DNA from: Candidatus Coprenecus pullicola
Lineage (GTDB): Bacteria > Bacteroidota > Bacteroidia > Bacteroidales > UBA932
Reading direction: 5' to 3'
DNA: 61,071 bases
NCBI GenBank assembly: GCA_018711925.1
Contig: DVHR01000030.1
Location: forward strand, 1 to 61,071
Both the position numbers and the translations under genes were made by a program. The notes beneath the pieces were generated by a model. It worked only from the letters and a program-made list of their open reading frames with translations, had not been told where the DNA came from and ran no database searches. Of the stretch, positions 8,850-18,446 are shown in pieces (within the stretch, counting starts at the first letter, position 1; each line of letters begins with the position of its first letter).

Positions 8850-11501
8850 ATGAAACGCTTTCATATTTTTTCAATTTCTGCCTTTATTATACTCGCTTTA
8901 GCTCAGCTCACGGCATACGCTGATGAGGGGCTGCGCCAGAATCAAGTACCTTTCAAATGGATCCGTCCGGTGGAGGGTCAGATTCTAAAGCCGTACTCTG
9001 AAGGTATGGCTGCTTACTGCGTAGCCGGGAAATGGGGATATCTGGACAAAAACGGAAACATATCCATTATATCCAAGTATGAGGAAGCCGGCGATTTTGA
9101 GGACGGACTTGCCGTCGTAAAGCTCGACGGCAAATGGGGAGCAATAGACATTCAGGGCAAGACCGTCTTTGAATGTATCTACGATGACATCTCCTCTTTT
9201 TCCGAGGGGCTGGCTCTGGCTCACATAGGAGACTCAAGCTATTACCTTTATCCGGACGGGAAGTTCCAGAAACTTCCTGCCAGCCTTACATTTTACCCAT
9301 ACAGCAGTGGTCTGGCAAAAGTCAGGAAAAGCATAAACGGCAAGGACAAATACGGATACATAGACAATAAGGGGCGCTTCATTATGGAGCCTGTATTCGA
9401 CGCTGCCAGTGATTTTTATGGAAATACCGCATTCGTCATATTCAAGGACAAACCATTCGCAATCGAGAAGAACGGACGCAGGCACAGACTGACATTTCCG
9501 CTCAATCCCGCAAACAGAGTCCAATTCCTGCCGGATGGAAGCGGATTCATCGAGCATGGAGGTAAATTCATGTTTGTAAAATACAAGGATGACGTATACT
9601 CACTGCTGCCTGCCAGATACGATATGATTTCCAAATTCAGCGAAGGCCGTGTTCTGGTAAGGTCTGAACACGGGCCGCTGACATATCTCAACACATTGGG
9701 CAATCCTATTCTCACACTCCCAGACGAATGCTCCGCCGCCGGAGATTTCTCTGAGGGTAAGGCGTGGGTCTGCTATGACGGCAAATACGGATTCATAGAC
9801 AAAAGCGGGGAGTTTGTCATTGATACCGTGTTCTCATACGCTTCTGATTTTAAAGATGGCATGGCCTATGTCGTCTACTCCGGACGGAACGGTCTGATCC
9901 GTATGTCCACCAAGGATGACAGGTATCCGGACATTCAGATTGAGCAGATTGTCCTCAACGACAGGAACGGCAACGCATCCGTCGAGCCAGGCGAGGAGTT
10001 TGGAATCATGGTCAAGATCGCCAATAAGGGAGACGAGGACGCCTCCAATATCCATGTCACCATGACAGGAAAGTCTGGACCGGCCTCCGGCTTCTCCTAC
10101 TCCGGCAACACCAATATCATCAGCTCGCTCAAGGCCGGCGGCGATACGACAGTCACATTCAGCGGCAAAGCGGCCATGGACATCACGTCCGAGGACATAC
10201 ATGTCTCCATCAAGGCCACAGCTGACAATCAGATGCAGTCTGTCTCATCCCCAATGACCTTCTCCGCAGTCGGAATCAGCCAGTGCAGACCGATGCTGAC
10301 TTCGTACTGGATACATTCTGCGAACCATGCCCCGATTAATCCCGGCAATGAGGCAATCCTCGAATTCTCAATAACAAATGAAGGAGCGGACATAGCAAAG
10401 GACGTCAGAGTGGACATGATGTGGCCTAAAGGGACAACACCGCTGGACTCGGTCGCCGTAGTGGGAGACATCGCCCCCGGAGCCACAAGAACCTTCAAGC
10501 GATCATTTGTACTGGACAGTACCGCAGCGCAGGACACACAGCATTCGATAGTGGCGACTCTGACAGAGTTCACCGGAAAGCATCAGGACATAAAGTATTT
10601 TCTGTTTGAAACGGGGAAAATGAACATGGAGGTCAATCTGCTTACGGGACAGGCCGCGGCAATACCCTCTTATTATTCCCGGATGCAGGATATCATGATG
10701 GAGACTTCGGACGGAAAGACTGTCGAGAGATCCGAACTGCTGACAGGACTCACCCAGACAGCCTCTCCGGACATCAATAAATACGCCCTGATCATAGGCA
10801 ATGAGGACTACAATTCCTTTAAACAGCAGACTCTGTACGAACCGGACGTGGAATACGCCGTCAACGACGCGGATGCGTTCAAGGAATACGCAGTAAAGAT
10901 AATAGGTGTGCCTGAGGACAACATCATATTGCTCAAGAACGCCACCTATTCCCAGATGAGATTCAACATAAACAAGCTCGCCAGAATTGCCGGTATATAT
11001 CCTGGAAACATAGAGCTGTACGTATACTATGCCGGGCACGGGCAGGTGGACGGAAAGTCCAAGGAAAGTTATCTCATCCCCGTGGATGTCAGCACGACCG
11101 CACCTTCCGAGGGAGTAAAACTGGAAGAGTTGTACGCCACAATAAGCGGAAGCGGATGCAAACGGGCAATGGTATTTCTCGACGCCTGCTACAGCGGCAT
11201 GGGACGCGGTATTATCATACAGCCCAAGAAAACTCCGGTCAGCGGAAACATGGTAGTCATGACCGCGTCTTCCGCCACACAGAGATCCATGCCCTACGAG
11301 GAGAAAAAGCATGGAATGTTCACCTATTTCCTACTTAAGAAGCTAAGGGACACGAAAGGAGACATCACCATAGAGGACCTGTATCAGGACGTCAAGGCCA
11401 ATGTCCAGTCCAACTCTGTCTGGATCAACGACTCCGAACAGACTCCGGAACTGATATCGGGCCCCGGTATCGACGAGAACTGGAAATCCTGGAAACTTTA
11501 A
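8850..11501 (+). CDS. Secreted WG-repeat / CARDB-like / caspase-fold (C14) protein
   Basis: 883 residues. The signal peptide ends near AYA-DEG (about residue 25). Residues ~35-345 hold five to seven WG/KWG-type repeats (GKWGYLDKNG, GKWGAIDIQG, DKYGYIDNKG, GKYGFIDKSG). Residues ~355-590 hold two CARDB-like beta-sandwich units (PGEEFGIMVKIANKG, PGNEAILEFSITNEG). Residues ~640-860 are a caspase-fold domain: it starts NKYALIIGNEDY, the catalytic His is H730 in YYAGHG and the Cys is C780 in DACYSG, so both dyad residues are present. It is the middle gene of an operon with the DUF4384 gene (15 nt upstream) and OmpA paralogue 2 (11 nt downstream). A signal peptide on a caspase-fold protein implies activity in the periplasm or outside. 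Substrate unknown. Confidence 0.88.
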   Translation: MKRFHIFSISAFIILALAQLTAYADEGLRQNQVPFKWIRPVEGQILKPYSEGMAAYCVAGKWGYLDKNGNISIISKYEEAGDFEDGLAVVKLDGKWGAIDIQGKTVFECIYDDISSFSEGLALAHIGDSSYYLYPDGKFQKLPASLTFYPYSSGLAKVRKSINGKDKYGYIDNKGRFIMEPVFDAASDFYGNTAFVIFKDKPFAIEKNGRRHRLTFPLNPANRVQFLPDGSGFIEHGGKFMFVKYKDDVYSLLPARYDMISKFSEGRVLVRSEHGPLTYLNTLGNPILTLPDECSAAGDFSEGKAWVCYDGKYGFIDKSGEFVIDTVFSYASDFKDGMAYVVYSGRNGLIRMSTKDDRYPDIQIEQIVLNDRNGNASVEPGEEFGIMVKIANKGDEDASNIHVTMTGKSGPASGFSYSGNTNIISSLKAGGDTTVTFSGKAAMDITSEDIHVSIKATADNQMQSVSSPMTFSAVGISQCRPMLTSYWIHSANHAPINPGNEAILEFSITNEGADIAKDVRVDMMWPKGTTPLDSVAVVGDIAPGATRTFKRSFVLDSTAAQDTQHSIVATLTEFTGKHQDIKYFLFETGKMNMEVNLLTGQAAAIPSYYSRMQDIMMETSDGKTVERSELLTGLTQTASPDINKYALIIGNEDYNSFKQQTLYEPDVEYAVNDADAFKEYAVKIIGVPEDNIILLKNATYSQMRFNINKLARIAGIYPGNIELYVYYAGHGQVDGKSKESYLIPVDVSTTAPSEGVKLEELYATISGSGCKRAMVFLDACYSGMGRGIIIQPKKTPVSGNMVVMTASSATQRSMPYEEKKHGMFTYFLLKKLRDTKGDITIEDLYQDVKANVQSNSVWINDSEQTPELISGPGIDENWKSWKL

Positions 11502-11512
11502 ATTTAAACATA

Positions 11513-12694
11513 ATGCATAACTTTTACAAAACAATTATTGTCTTCACTCTGACAATTGCATCAATCCCTGCCATGGCGCAGGAAGAAACATCAACTCCCG
11601 AGCCCTACCCCAGCTTTGCAGGGTTTGTAACCAACAAGTTTTGGGATAACTGGGAGATATCAGCTGACTTCGGTACCGGATTCGCCTCATTCAGCAGCGG
11701 CAATCTCGGAGGATACGGTGACCGCTTCGGACTTAACGGAGAACTCTCCGTCACCAAGTGGCTTCACCCTGTTGTCGGTATCAGGGGACAACTGATGGGC
11801 GGCAACTATCACACCGTCCATCCGACCGGTGGCAAGACCGCATGGAACTTCATGTTTGCCCACATAGACATCGTCTCCAACTTCTCCAACTGGATCGGAG
11901 GTTATAAGGAAGACCGTGTATACTACGCGATACCCTTTGCCGGTATGGGTCTCTTCGCCAGCAACCGGCACACCATCAATTACGCTTTTACAGCCGGCCT
12001 CCTCAGCCGTTTCCGCGTATGCCCCAGCGTAGACATCAACCTGGAGATCAAAGGAATCCTGGGCATGTCCAGTCTCAATCCGGTATCCTACTCTCCCAGA
12101 GGCAGATTCCTGGGCACCGGCAATGTTTCGGTCGGTGTCACATACCGGTTCGGCAAGAGGGACTATGTACGTCCCGCTGCTGATTGCTCTGCCGAGAATC
12201 TGAAATATCTCAAGGAAGCCGCAGAAGCCGCACAGAAAGAAGCACTGGCCGCAAAAGCCGCTGAAGACAATCTGAAGACACAGTTGGCTGAAAGTCAGAA
12301 AGCTGCAGAGAATGCCAGACAGCAGGCCGAACAGGCTGCGCAGGATCTCGCGGATCTTCAGGAACAGCACGTGATGGATGAGTCTACACCGGAACAATGC
12401 ATATTCTTCAACAACGGAGCCGTACTTTCGGAATCTGAGAAGCTGCACCTGAGCGTAATCGCCGATCAGATCAAGTCATCTACGGCTGACCGCACTTATA
12501 CTGTCTGCGGATACGCGGACTTCAGCACCGGCTCCTACAATTACAATATACAGCTTGCAGAACTGCGCGCCCGCACGGTATACAATTACCTTATCGGACT
12601 CGGAGTTCCGGCTGAACGCATGACACATCAGGGTATGGGCCGTGACGCACAGCCTTTCACAGCACGAGGCAATCAGGTGGTCATCATCAAATAG
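11513..12694 (+). CDS. OmpA-family outer-membrane protein, paralogue 2
   Basis: 393 residues. A signal peptide (cleavage near AMA-QEE) is followed by a barrel region opening with GFVTNKFWDNWEIS, identical to paralogue 1 over that stretch, an Ala-rich coiled coil (about 215-290) and a C-terminal OmpA domain (VCGYADFSTGS, AELRARTVYNYL). It lacks a ~13-residue loop found in paralogue 1 (TDASKTASGTM). It is the last gene of the DUF4384/caspase operon and ends 13 nt before the convergent recQ stop. It could anchor the secreted neighbours to outer membrane and peptidoglycan; that is inference. Confidence 0.92.
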   Translation: MHNFYKTIIVFTLTIASIPAMAQEETSTPEPYPSFAGFVTNKFWDNWEISADFGTGFASFSSGNLGGYGDRFGLNGELSVTKWLHPVVGIRGQLMGGNYHTVHPTGGKTAWNFMFAHIDIVSNFSNWIGGYKEDRVYYAIPFAGMGLFASNRHTINYAFTAGLLSRFRVCPSVDINLEIKGILGMSSLNPVSYSPRGRFLGTGNVSVGVTYRFGKRDYVRPAADCSAENLKYLKEAAEAAQKEALAAKAAEDNLKTQLAESQKAAENARQQAEQAAQDLADLQEQHVMDESTPEQCIFFNNGAVLSESEKLHLSVIADQIKSSTADRTYTVCGYADFSTGSYNYNIQLAELRARTVYNYLIGLGVPAERMTHQGMGRDAQPFTARGNQVVIIK

Positions 12695-12707
12695 CCGACG
12701 CTATACA

Positions 12708-14441
12708 CTAGAATAACAGAGACGTCTCGCCGGGAGCGCAGAGGTCGCAGATGCCGCAGGGCCTGCACTGCTCCTGTCCGAAATAAGCGGACAGGCGGCG
12801 GCTGCGGCAGGAGGACTGGGCAGCTGACCGGTCGCTTACCGGCGAGATGTATTTATACATGGCCTCCAGCCTTTCCTTAAACATGGCTTTGCGCCGCCCG
12901 TAAACCGTCTCCGACAGATAAAGATTGTCCGGGGTAAGTCTTTCCCCTGCAAAGCATATCAGCGGAGATCGTACCTTGGGAATATATCTGAGAACTCCGC
13001 TGCGGGAAAGCTGAAGCAGTTTAAGCTTCACAGCCCTTGCTGAGTTCATAGTAACTTTGCCCACATAGTCCTCGTCGATAGCCACAAGATGCGAGAACAG
13101 TCCGGGATATATACGCATCAGGGCCTTGACGAACGTATCCAGAGACTGGTCCGCCAGCTGCACTCGGTACAGGTCGTCCCTGTTGACCGTAAACATGATC
13201 CGCGTGGGATTGTCAATCTCCTCAGTCAGTGTCCAGTATCCAGACATCTCGATATATTTGATAGCGTTGTAGGCCATGGCAGCGTTGAGACGGTAACGCC
13301 TCACGAACTCCAGCAGATTGAACTTGCATACTGCCCCAGCCCCGTCCTCATAGGCTATCCCCAGGAACTTGAACACCTTCTGATATATGTCCGCGATATA
13401 GTCCAGTCCCGGGAAACTGCTCTGGTATATGGCCTCCAGCCGCTTGATGTCCGACTTGTTCCACAGTAGCACGGCCCAGGAGTGCAACCCGTCCCTGCCA
13501 GCACGCCCGGCTTCCTGATAGTACGACTCAACAGCCTCCGGCAAGTCAAAGTGACAGACAAACCTAACATCCGGCTTATCAATACCCATACCGAATGCAT
13601 TGGTAGCCGCGATGATCCTCAGGTCTCCCCTCTTCCACCTCTCCTGTACATCGTTGCGTTCCTCCTTGCTGAGACCGGCATGATAAAAACCCGCATTCAC
13701 CCCCTGGGATACGAGAAACGAGGCGATGTCCCTTGCCGCCTTCCTCTCCCTCACATACACGATACCGGTACCCTGCACCGCATTGCAGAGCGAGAGCAGA
13801 GTACCGAACTTATTCTCGGTATTGCGCACGACATACGACAGATTGGGGCGCTCGAAGCCGGAGCAGATGATATTGTCCTTCCTGAAGCCGAGCTTATCCT
13901 CGATATCCTTCGCGACATCCGGCGTCGCAGTTGCCGTAAGTGCGATTACCGGCACATCCGGGAGCAGTTCCCGCACATTGGATATCAGCAGATAGTCCGG
14001 CCGGAAATCGTAGCCCCACTGGGATATGCAGTGCGCCTCGTCCACCACCAGGAAACAGACCTGCATCTTCTGCACCCTGGTCCGGAACAGGTCCGTGCGC
14101 AGCCTCTCCGGAGACAGATACAGGAACTTGTAGTCCCCGTACACCGCATTGTCCAGCGCGATATCTATCTCCCTTCGGGTCATGCCCGAGTGCACGGCCA
14201 TTGCTTTTATCCCCCTCGCCCTCAGATTCTGCACCTGGTCCTTAATCAAGGAGATGAGCGGAGACACCACCACCGCCAGTCCCTCTCTCATCATCGTCGG
14301 CACCTGAAAACAGACAGACTTGCCTCCGCCTGTAGGCAGAATCGCAAGCACGTCCTCTCCGGCCAGTGCGGAAGAGATTATCTCCTCCTGCTTGGGCCGG
14401 AAAGAAGTGTATCCCCAGTATTTTTTCAAGATTTCTTTCAC
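12708..14441 (-). CDS. recQ: RecQ-family ATP-dependent DNA helicase (short form without HRDC)
   Basis: About 577 residues. Helicase motifs in order: FRPKQEEII (motif 0), PTGGGKSVCFQ (Walker A), VVDEAHCISQWG (DEAH), ALTATAT, then domain 2 with VYVRERKAARD, GMGIDKPDVRF and QEAGRAGRDG. The C-terminal Cys cluster (CRPCGICDLC) suggests the zinc-binding region, but there is no C-terminal HRDC domain. Role: 3'-5' DNA unwinding in repair and recombination. Start choice: the frame opens with GTG at 14447, but a -7 element (14447-14454, minus) overlaps that codon, so the GTG at 14441, which begins VKEILKKYW as in relatives, is preferred. Confidence 0.93.
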   Translation of the reverse strand: MKEILKKYWGYTSFRPKQEEIISSALAGEDVLAILPTGGGKSVCFQVPTMMREGLAVVVSPLISLIKDQVQNLRARGIKAMAVHSGMTRREIDIALDNAVYGDYKFLYLSPERLRTDLFRTRVQKMQVCFLVVDEAHCISQWGYDFRPDYLLISNVRELLPDVPVIALTATATPDVAKDIEDKLGFRKDNIICSGFERPNLSYVVRNTENKFGTLLSLCNAVQGTGIVYVRERKAARDIASFLVSQGVNAGFYHAGLSKEERNDVQERWKRGDLRIIAATNAFGMGIDKPDVRFVCHFDLPEAVESYYQEAGRAGRDGLHSWAVLLWNKSDIKRLEAIYQSSFPGLDYIADIYQKVFKFLGIAYEDGAGAVCKFNLLEFVRRYRLNAAMAYNAIKYIEMSGYWTLTEEIDNPTRIMFTVNRDDLYRVQLADQSLDTFVKALMRIYPGLFSHLVAIDEDYVGKVTMNSARAVKLKLLQLSRSGVLRYIPKVRSPLICFAGERLTPDNLYLSETVYGRRKAMFKERLEAMYKYISPVSDRSAAQSSCRSRRLSAYFGQEQCRPCGICDLCAPGETSLLF

Positions 14442-14446
14442 AAACA

Positions 14447-14454
14447 CAAAGATA
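14447..14454 (-). promoter_or_regulatory. Putative -7 element of recQ
   Basis: The minus-strand sequence TATCTTTG matches TAnnTTTG and abuts the recQ start. If it is real, transcription would begin at or near the GTG at 14441, giving a leaderless or nearly leaderless mRNA. No clear TTG at -33 is visible. Confidence 0.45.
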
Positions 14455-14542
14455 TTAAATATTCTGGCAAAAATTTTGCAAGAGAGGGAGCGATGTTGAA
14501 TTATTTTACAAGATTAGTATTTATCAATTAATTCTATAAACA

Positions 14543-16147
14543 ATGTCTAAAATCGATTTGACCAAGTACGGTATCACCGGGACACCTGAAATCATCTACA
14601 ACCCCTCATACGAGCAGCTTTTCGAGGCTGAGATGGACCCCTCGCTGACTGGATACGAGAAAGGACAGCTGACAGAGCTCGGAGCCGTTAACGTGATGAC
14701 CGGTATCTACACCGGACGCTCTCCCAAGGACAAGTTCTTCGTAATGGACGAGACATCCAAGGACACTGTATGGTGGACTTCGGACGAATACAAGAATGAC
14801 AACAAGCCCGTGACCAAGGAGACCTGGAAAGTCCTCAAGGACCTTGCCTCAAAAGAACTTTCCAACAAGAAACTCTATGTGATGGACACATTCTGCGGCG
14901 CCAACGAGAACACCCGTCAGAAGATCCGCTTCATCATGGAGGTGGCATGGCAGGCACATTTCGTAAAGAACATGTTCATCCGCCCCACCGACGAGGAACT
15001 TGCCAACTACGGCGAGCCTGACTTCGTAGTGCTCAACGCCTCCAAGGCCAAGGTAGAGAACTACAAGGAGCTCGGTCTGAACTCCGAGACAGCAGTAGTC
15101 TTCAACCTCACCGAGAAGATGCAGGTAATCCTGAACACCTGGTACGGCGGTGAGATGAAGAAGGGTATGTTCTCCTACATGAACTACCTCCTCCCCCTGC
15201 GCGGCATCGCTTCCATGCACTGCTCGGCCAACTGCGGTGAGGACGGTGACACAGCCATCTTCTTCGGTCTCTCCGGCACAGGCAAGACCACCCTTTCCAC
15301 AGATCCCAAGCGCCGCCTGATCGGTGACGACGAGCACGGCTGGGACGATGACGGAATCTTCAACTTCGAGGGCGGATGCTACGCCAAGGTCATCAACCTC
15401 TCCAAGGAGAACGAGCCCGACATCTACAACGCCATCCGTCGTGACGCTCTCCTCGAGAATGTGACTGTGGACGCCAACGGCAAGATTGACTTCGCCGATA
15501 AGAGTGTTACCGAAAACACCCGTGTATCCTACCCTATCTACCACATCAAGAATATAGTTAAGCCTGTATCGAAGGCCGGCCACGCCTCCAAGGTCATCTT
15601 CCTGACCGCAGATGCGTTCGGAGTTCTTCCTCCCGTATCCAAGCTGACCCCCGAGCAGACCAAATACTACTTCCTGAGCGGCTTCACCGCCAAGCTCGCC
15701 GGGACAGAGCGCGGTATCACCGAGCCCACCCCTACCTTCTCCGCATGCTTCGGAGCGGCATTCCTCTCCCTGCATCCCACCAAGTACGGTGAGGAGCTCG
15801 TGAAGAGAATGGAGAAAGTCGGCGCCACCGCATATCTCGTGAACACCGGCTGGAACGGTACCGGCAAGCGTATCTCCATCAAGGATACCCGCGCCATCAT
15901 CGACCGCATCCTCGACGGCAGCATGGACAAGGCTGAGACCACAACCATCCCTTACTTCAACCTTGCCATCCCTACCAAGCTCGACCAGGTGGACACCAAC
16001 ATCCTCGATCCCCGCAACACATACGCAAAGCCCGAGGACTGGGATGTAAAGGCTAAGGATCTCGCAGGCCGCTTCATCAAGAACTTCGAGAAGTTCACAG
16101 GCAATGAGGCTGGTAAGGCTCTTGTAGCTGCTGGTCCCAAGCTCTAA
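14543..16147 (+). CDS. pckA: Phosphoenolpyruvate carboxykinase (ATP)
   Basis: 534 residues, the normal length for ATP-dependent PEPCK. The P-loop [11 protein letters not shown] (about residue 246) and the Asp-rich metal site ([14 protein letters not shown]) are intact, as are [10 protein letters not shown] near the N-terminus and the oxaloacetate-binding Arg region. Role: oxaloacetate + ATP to PEP + CO2 + ADP; in Bacteroidales it often works in the CO2-fixing direction in the succinate route. It stands alone between recQ (divergent) and an EEP-family gene. Codon use is strongly biased toward C-ending codons, consistent with high expression. A strong terminator follows at 16285-16321. Confidence 0.97.
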   Translation: MSKIDLTKYGITGTPEIIYNPSYEQLFEAEMDPSLTGYEKGQLTELGAVNVMTGIYTGRSPKDKFFVMDETSKDTVWWTSDEYKNDNKPVTKETWKVLKDLASKELSNKKLYVMDTFCGANENTRQKIRFIMEVAWQAHFVKNMFIRPTDEELANYGEPDFVVLNASKAKVENYKELGLNSETAVVFNLTEKMQVILNTWYGGEMKKGMFSYMNYLLPLRGIASMHCSANCGEDGDTAIFFGLSGTGKTTLSTDPKRRLIGDDEHGWDDDGIFNFEGGCYAKVINLSKENEPDIYNAIRRDALLENVTVDANGKIDFADKSVTENTRVSYPIYHIKNIVKPVSKAGHASKVIFLTADAFGVLPPVSKLTPEQTKYYFLSGFTAKLAGTERGITEPTPTFSACFGAAFLSLHPTKYGEELVKRMEKVGATAYLVNTGWNGTGKRISIKDTRAIIDRILDGSMDKAETTTIPYFNLAIPTKLDQVDTNILDPRNTYAKPEDWDVKAKDLAGRFIKNFEKFTGNEAGKALVAAGPKL

Positions 16148-16284
16148 GATTTACCAGAACAAGGGAAACTGCGGCGTTATCTTCGGTATCATGGCTCAGT
16201 CATTTACAGAAGTAAACTCCTTCGCCCTGAACCTCGACGCCTTGCATTTTACCCATTCTGACACATCTCAGAACTGACACTATA

Positions 16285-16321
16285 AGAGGGGTGACCTTCG
16301 GAGTCATCCCTCTTTCTTTTT
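16285..16321 (+). terminator. Rho-independent terminator downstream of pckA
   Basis: The arms AGAGGGGTGAC and GTCATCCCTCT pair over 11 bp (one G-T) around a short CTTCGGA loop, and TTCTTTTT follows. It lies about 140 nt after the pckA stop; the stretch 16148-16284 shows no ORF or RNA I can identify. Confidence 0.88.
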
Positions 16322-16333
16322 CCCTGACGACAA

Positions 16334-17440
16334 ATGAAAATGAGACGCGCAATGCACATTCTGCTCTATGTTCTGGCTGCAGTGGCGGCCGCTTTCCTGG
16401 TGTTCCTGCTGACTGCTGTAATCACTGATTACCGTCCCGCCGACAGGGAGGTGCTGCAGGACCGCTCCGTCATTTCCACGGCCAATCCCCCAGCTGCCAG
16501 CCACGACAGACAGGCTTCCGAAGGCAGCCCGGATGCCCTGCCGGACTCCGTCACCATACTCTGCTGGAACATCGGTTACGGCGGACTGGGCGATGACATG
16601 GACTTCTTCTACGACGGCGGCACTCAGGTACGTACCAGCCGTGAAAGGACTTTGGCCAACATCGAAGGCATCATATCTGAAATACGCCGGCACGATGCCG
16701 ACATCATCATGCTTCAGGAAGTGGACGAATGCTCGAGGCGCACTTACCGCATCAACGAGGTGGAGATGCTGCGCAAGGCTTTTCCAGATTACCATATCTA
16801 TCTGGCATACAACTACAAATCTTTCTTTGTCCCCATACCGGTCAAGGCTCCGATGGGAAAAATCGCCAGCGGAGTAATGCTGATGAGCCGTATAGCCCCA
16901 GAGGAAGTCCTAAGATGGCAGTACCCGTCGCGTTTCCCCTGGCCGGTCAGCATGTTCAACCTAAAACGCTGCCTCCTCACAGCCACATTCCGTCTCGCTG
17001 ACGGCAGCAGTCTCGTCATAGGCAACACCCACAATACCGCCTACGACACCGGCGGCATGCGCACTGCCGAAACAGAATTTTTAGGAGAACTGACCGAGAA
17101 TCTACTTTCCTGGAGAATTCCTTTTATCATCGGAGGTGACTGGAACCAGTATCCACCGGACTATTCCCCGTCCACAGAGGAACTTTCAGACCCGCATTTC
17201 ACTACTGTCGCGATAGATACCACACTGCTCCGGGGAACCGGCCGTATCGCATGGGACTCCTCGGCCAAGACACTGCGTCACCTGAATACAGTATACGGAC
17301 CGGAATCCGTCCTCACCGTCACCGACTATTACTACGTTTCCGACGGCATCAGCGTAGACTCGGTAAAGGCTTTAGACCTGCGTTTCCACAACTCCGACCA
17401 TCAGCCCGTTCTCCTCAAAGTCTCTTTCCGCAAAAGCTGA
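16334..17440 (+). CDS. Membrane-anchored endonuclease/exonuclease/phosphatase-family protein
   Basis: 368 residues. One N-terminal membrane segment (about residues 8-30) is followed by a domain of the DNase I-like EEP superfamily. Visible motifs are SVTILCWNIGYGG (first strand), IIMLQEVDE with the metal-binding Glu, VIGNTHNT, GGDWNQYP (Asp/Asn pair) and the C-terminal NSDHQPVL with the catalytic Asp-His. The substrate cannot be told: relatives include nucleases, sphingomyelinases and inositol-phosphate phosphatases. The membrane anchor suggests action at the outer face of the inner membrane. It follows the pckA terminator and is probably transcribed alone. Confidence 0.85.
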   Translation: MKMRRAMHILLYVLAAVAAAFLVFLLTAVITDYRPADREVLQDRSVISTANPPAASHDRQASEGSPDALPDSVTILCWNIGYGGLGDDMDFFYDGGTQVRTSRERTLANIEGIISEIRRHDADIIMLQEVDECSRRTYRINEVEMLRKAFPDYHIYLAYNYKSFFVPIPVKAPMGKIASGVMLMSRIAPEEVLRWQYPSRFPWPVSMFNLKRCLLTATFRLADGSSLVIGNTHNTAYDTGGMRTAETEFLGELTENLLSWRIPFIIGGDWNQYPPDYSPSTEELSDPHFTTVAIDTTLLRGTGRIAWDSSAKTLRHLNTVYGPESVLTVTDYYYVSDGISVDSVKALDLRFHNSDHQPVLLKVSFRKS

Positions 17441-17800
17441 TATCCTCAACGGGCAGAGTCCCCGGCAGGACACCTCTTTTGAGACAACTGTTCAGTACGC
17501 TGCGCCAACCCCTGTCTGTAATCAGTTCTTCATCATAACGCACATATACTCACCTACTTATCGGCACAATCCGGTAACAGATACTGCTCTTTCAAGCCGA
17601 AATCTGACCCGATACGGCACTATCTGTTATTCTCATAATCCCATAATCGTCTGTCTTCCAAGTCTATACCCCAAATAACCAATTACAGACTGGAAGCAAT
17701 TGAGAAGAGGAGACTGGGTGCGAAAATGCAAGCCGACTATAGTGTATGCAGCAGTGAAGCCGGTTCCCGAAAGACAATCTTGCGGAAGTAGGGATGCATC
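17441..17800. other. Intergenic stretch with no identified feature
   Basis: About 360 nt between the EEP gene and the tRNA-Cys terminator. Short open frames here have no recognisable motif and no promoter. A weak inverted pair (AACAGATA / TATCTGTT, about 45 nt apart on the minus strand) is visible but not convincing. It may be decayed sequence. Confidence 0.4.
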
Positions 17801-17830
17801 AAAAAGAAAAAGGCCGCAATGCTGCAGCCT
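17801..17830 (-). terminator. Terminator downstream of tRNA-Cys
   Basis: On the minus strand, AGGCTGC and GCGGCCT pair over 7 bp (one T-G) around a 6-nt loop, followed by TTTTTCTTTTT. It begins 11 nt after the tRNA 3' end. Confidence 0.8.
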
Positions 17831-17840
17831 CTTGCTTCAG

Positions 17841-17911
17841 AGGTACCAAGCAGAATCGAACTGCTGTACACGGTTTTGCAGACCGTTGCCTAACCACTCG
17901 GCCATGGTACC
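17841..17911 (-). tRNA. tRNA-Cys (anticodon GCA)
   Basis: The minus strand folds as a cloverleaf: acceptor GGTACCA pairs with TGGTACC, the D arm is GCCGAGTGGTTAGGC, anticodon stem ACGGT/ACCGT with loop CTGCAAA (anticodon GCA), and a T arm with TTCGATT. The discriminator is T. The terminal CCA is not encoded. It has its own promoter (17929-17959) and terminator (17801-17830), so it is a single-gene unit. Confidence 0.95.
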
Positions 17912-17928
17912 GTAGCGAATTGGGAGGG

Positions 17929-17959
17929 CAAATATAGATACTATTTTGCAGATTCGCAA
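17929..17959 (-). promoter_or_regulatory. Promoter of tRNA-Cys (-33 TTG, 19-nt spacer, -7 TATATTTGC)
   Basis: On the minus strand a TTG (17957-17959) is separated by 19 nt from TATATTTGC (17937-17929), a full Bacteroidota promoter. It overlaps the 3' end of the upstream msrC-like gene. Confidence 0.8.
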
Positions 17960-18429
17960 ATTATATTACACAACATCTCCAGATACCTGCGGTCAACCTC
18001 ATCGAAAGTTCCTGTCTCAGAACTGTCTACATCAAGTACGCCAAGTATCGTTCCAGCTGACGGCTCCAAGGGCACGACTATCTCGGAACGGGAGAGGGAA
18101 CTGCACGCAATATGTCCCGGAAACTGCTCAACGTCATCTACTATGATACTCCTCCCCTCTTTCCAGGCCGTACCGCACACCCCACGACCGTAAGCGATAC
18201 GAGTACATGCCACAGGTCCCTGAAACGGTCCGAGCACCAGCTCGCACTCATGCTCCCTCACCATATAAAAGCCCACCCAGAGAAACCCGAAAGCCTCTTT
18301 AAGGGCTGCCGACACATTGGCCAGATTGGCTGTCATGTCCGTCTCGCCTTCCATAAGTGAGCGTATCTGAGGAATCAGTTCCCGATACCGTGCAGCTTTG
18401 TCCCGTTGATACAGATGAATCTCGTGCAT
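17941..18429 (-). CDS. msrC: Free methionine-(R)-sulfoxide reductase, GAF-domain type
   Basis: 162 residues, a single GAF domain. The three cysteines typical of the enzyme are present: C75 (PVACTRI), C85 (GVCGTAW) and C109 (HIACSS). Their spacing (10 and 24) equals that of the E. coli enzyme (84, 94, 118). Also seen are LVLGPFQG and SEIVVPL. Role: thioredoxin-dependent reduction of free Met-(R)-sulfoxide in the cytoplasm. It is the last gene of a packed minus-strand cluster, 17 nt after the rRNA methyltransferase gene. Confidence 0.94.
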   Translation of the reverse strand: MHEIHLYQRDKAARYRELIPQIRSLMEGETDMTANLANVSAALKEAFGFLWVGFYMVREHECELVLGPFQGPVACTRIAYGRGVCGTAWKEGRSIIVDDVEQFPGHIACSSLSRSEIVVPLEPSAGTILGVLDVDSSETGTFDEVDRRYLEMLCNIICESAK

Positions 18430-18446
18430 AACTATGGCGTCACTGA

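Noticed and set aside
17441..17800. Group II intron or decayed gene in the gap
   Set aside because: No intron domain V/VI fold, RT motif or consistent frame could be found.
17700..17915. 71-codon plus-strand frame next to tRNA-Cys
   Set aside because: It runs across the tRNA terminator and the antisense strand of the tRNA, has no promoter and no motif.
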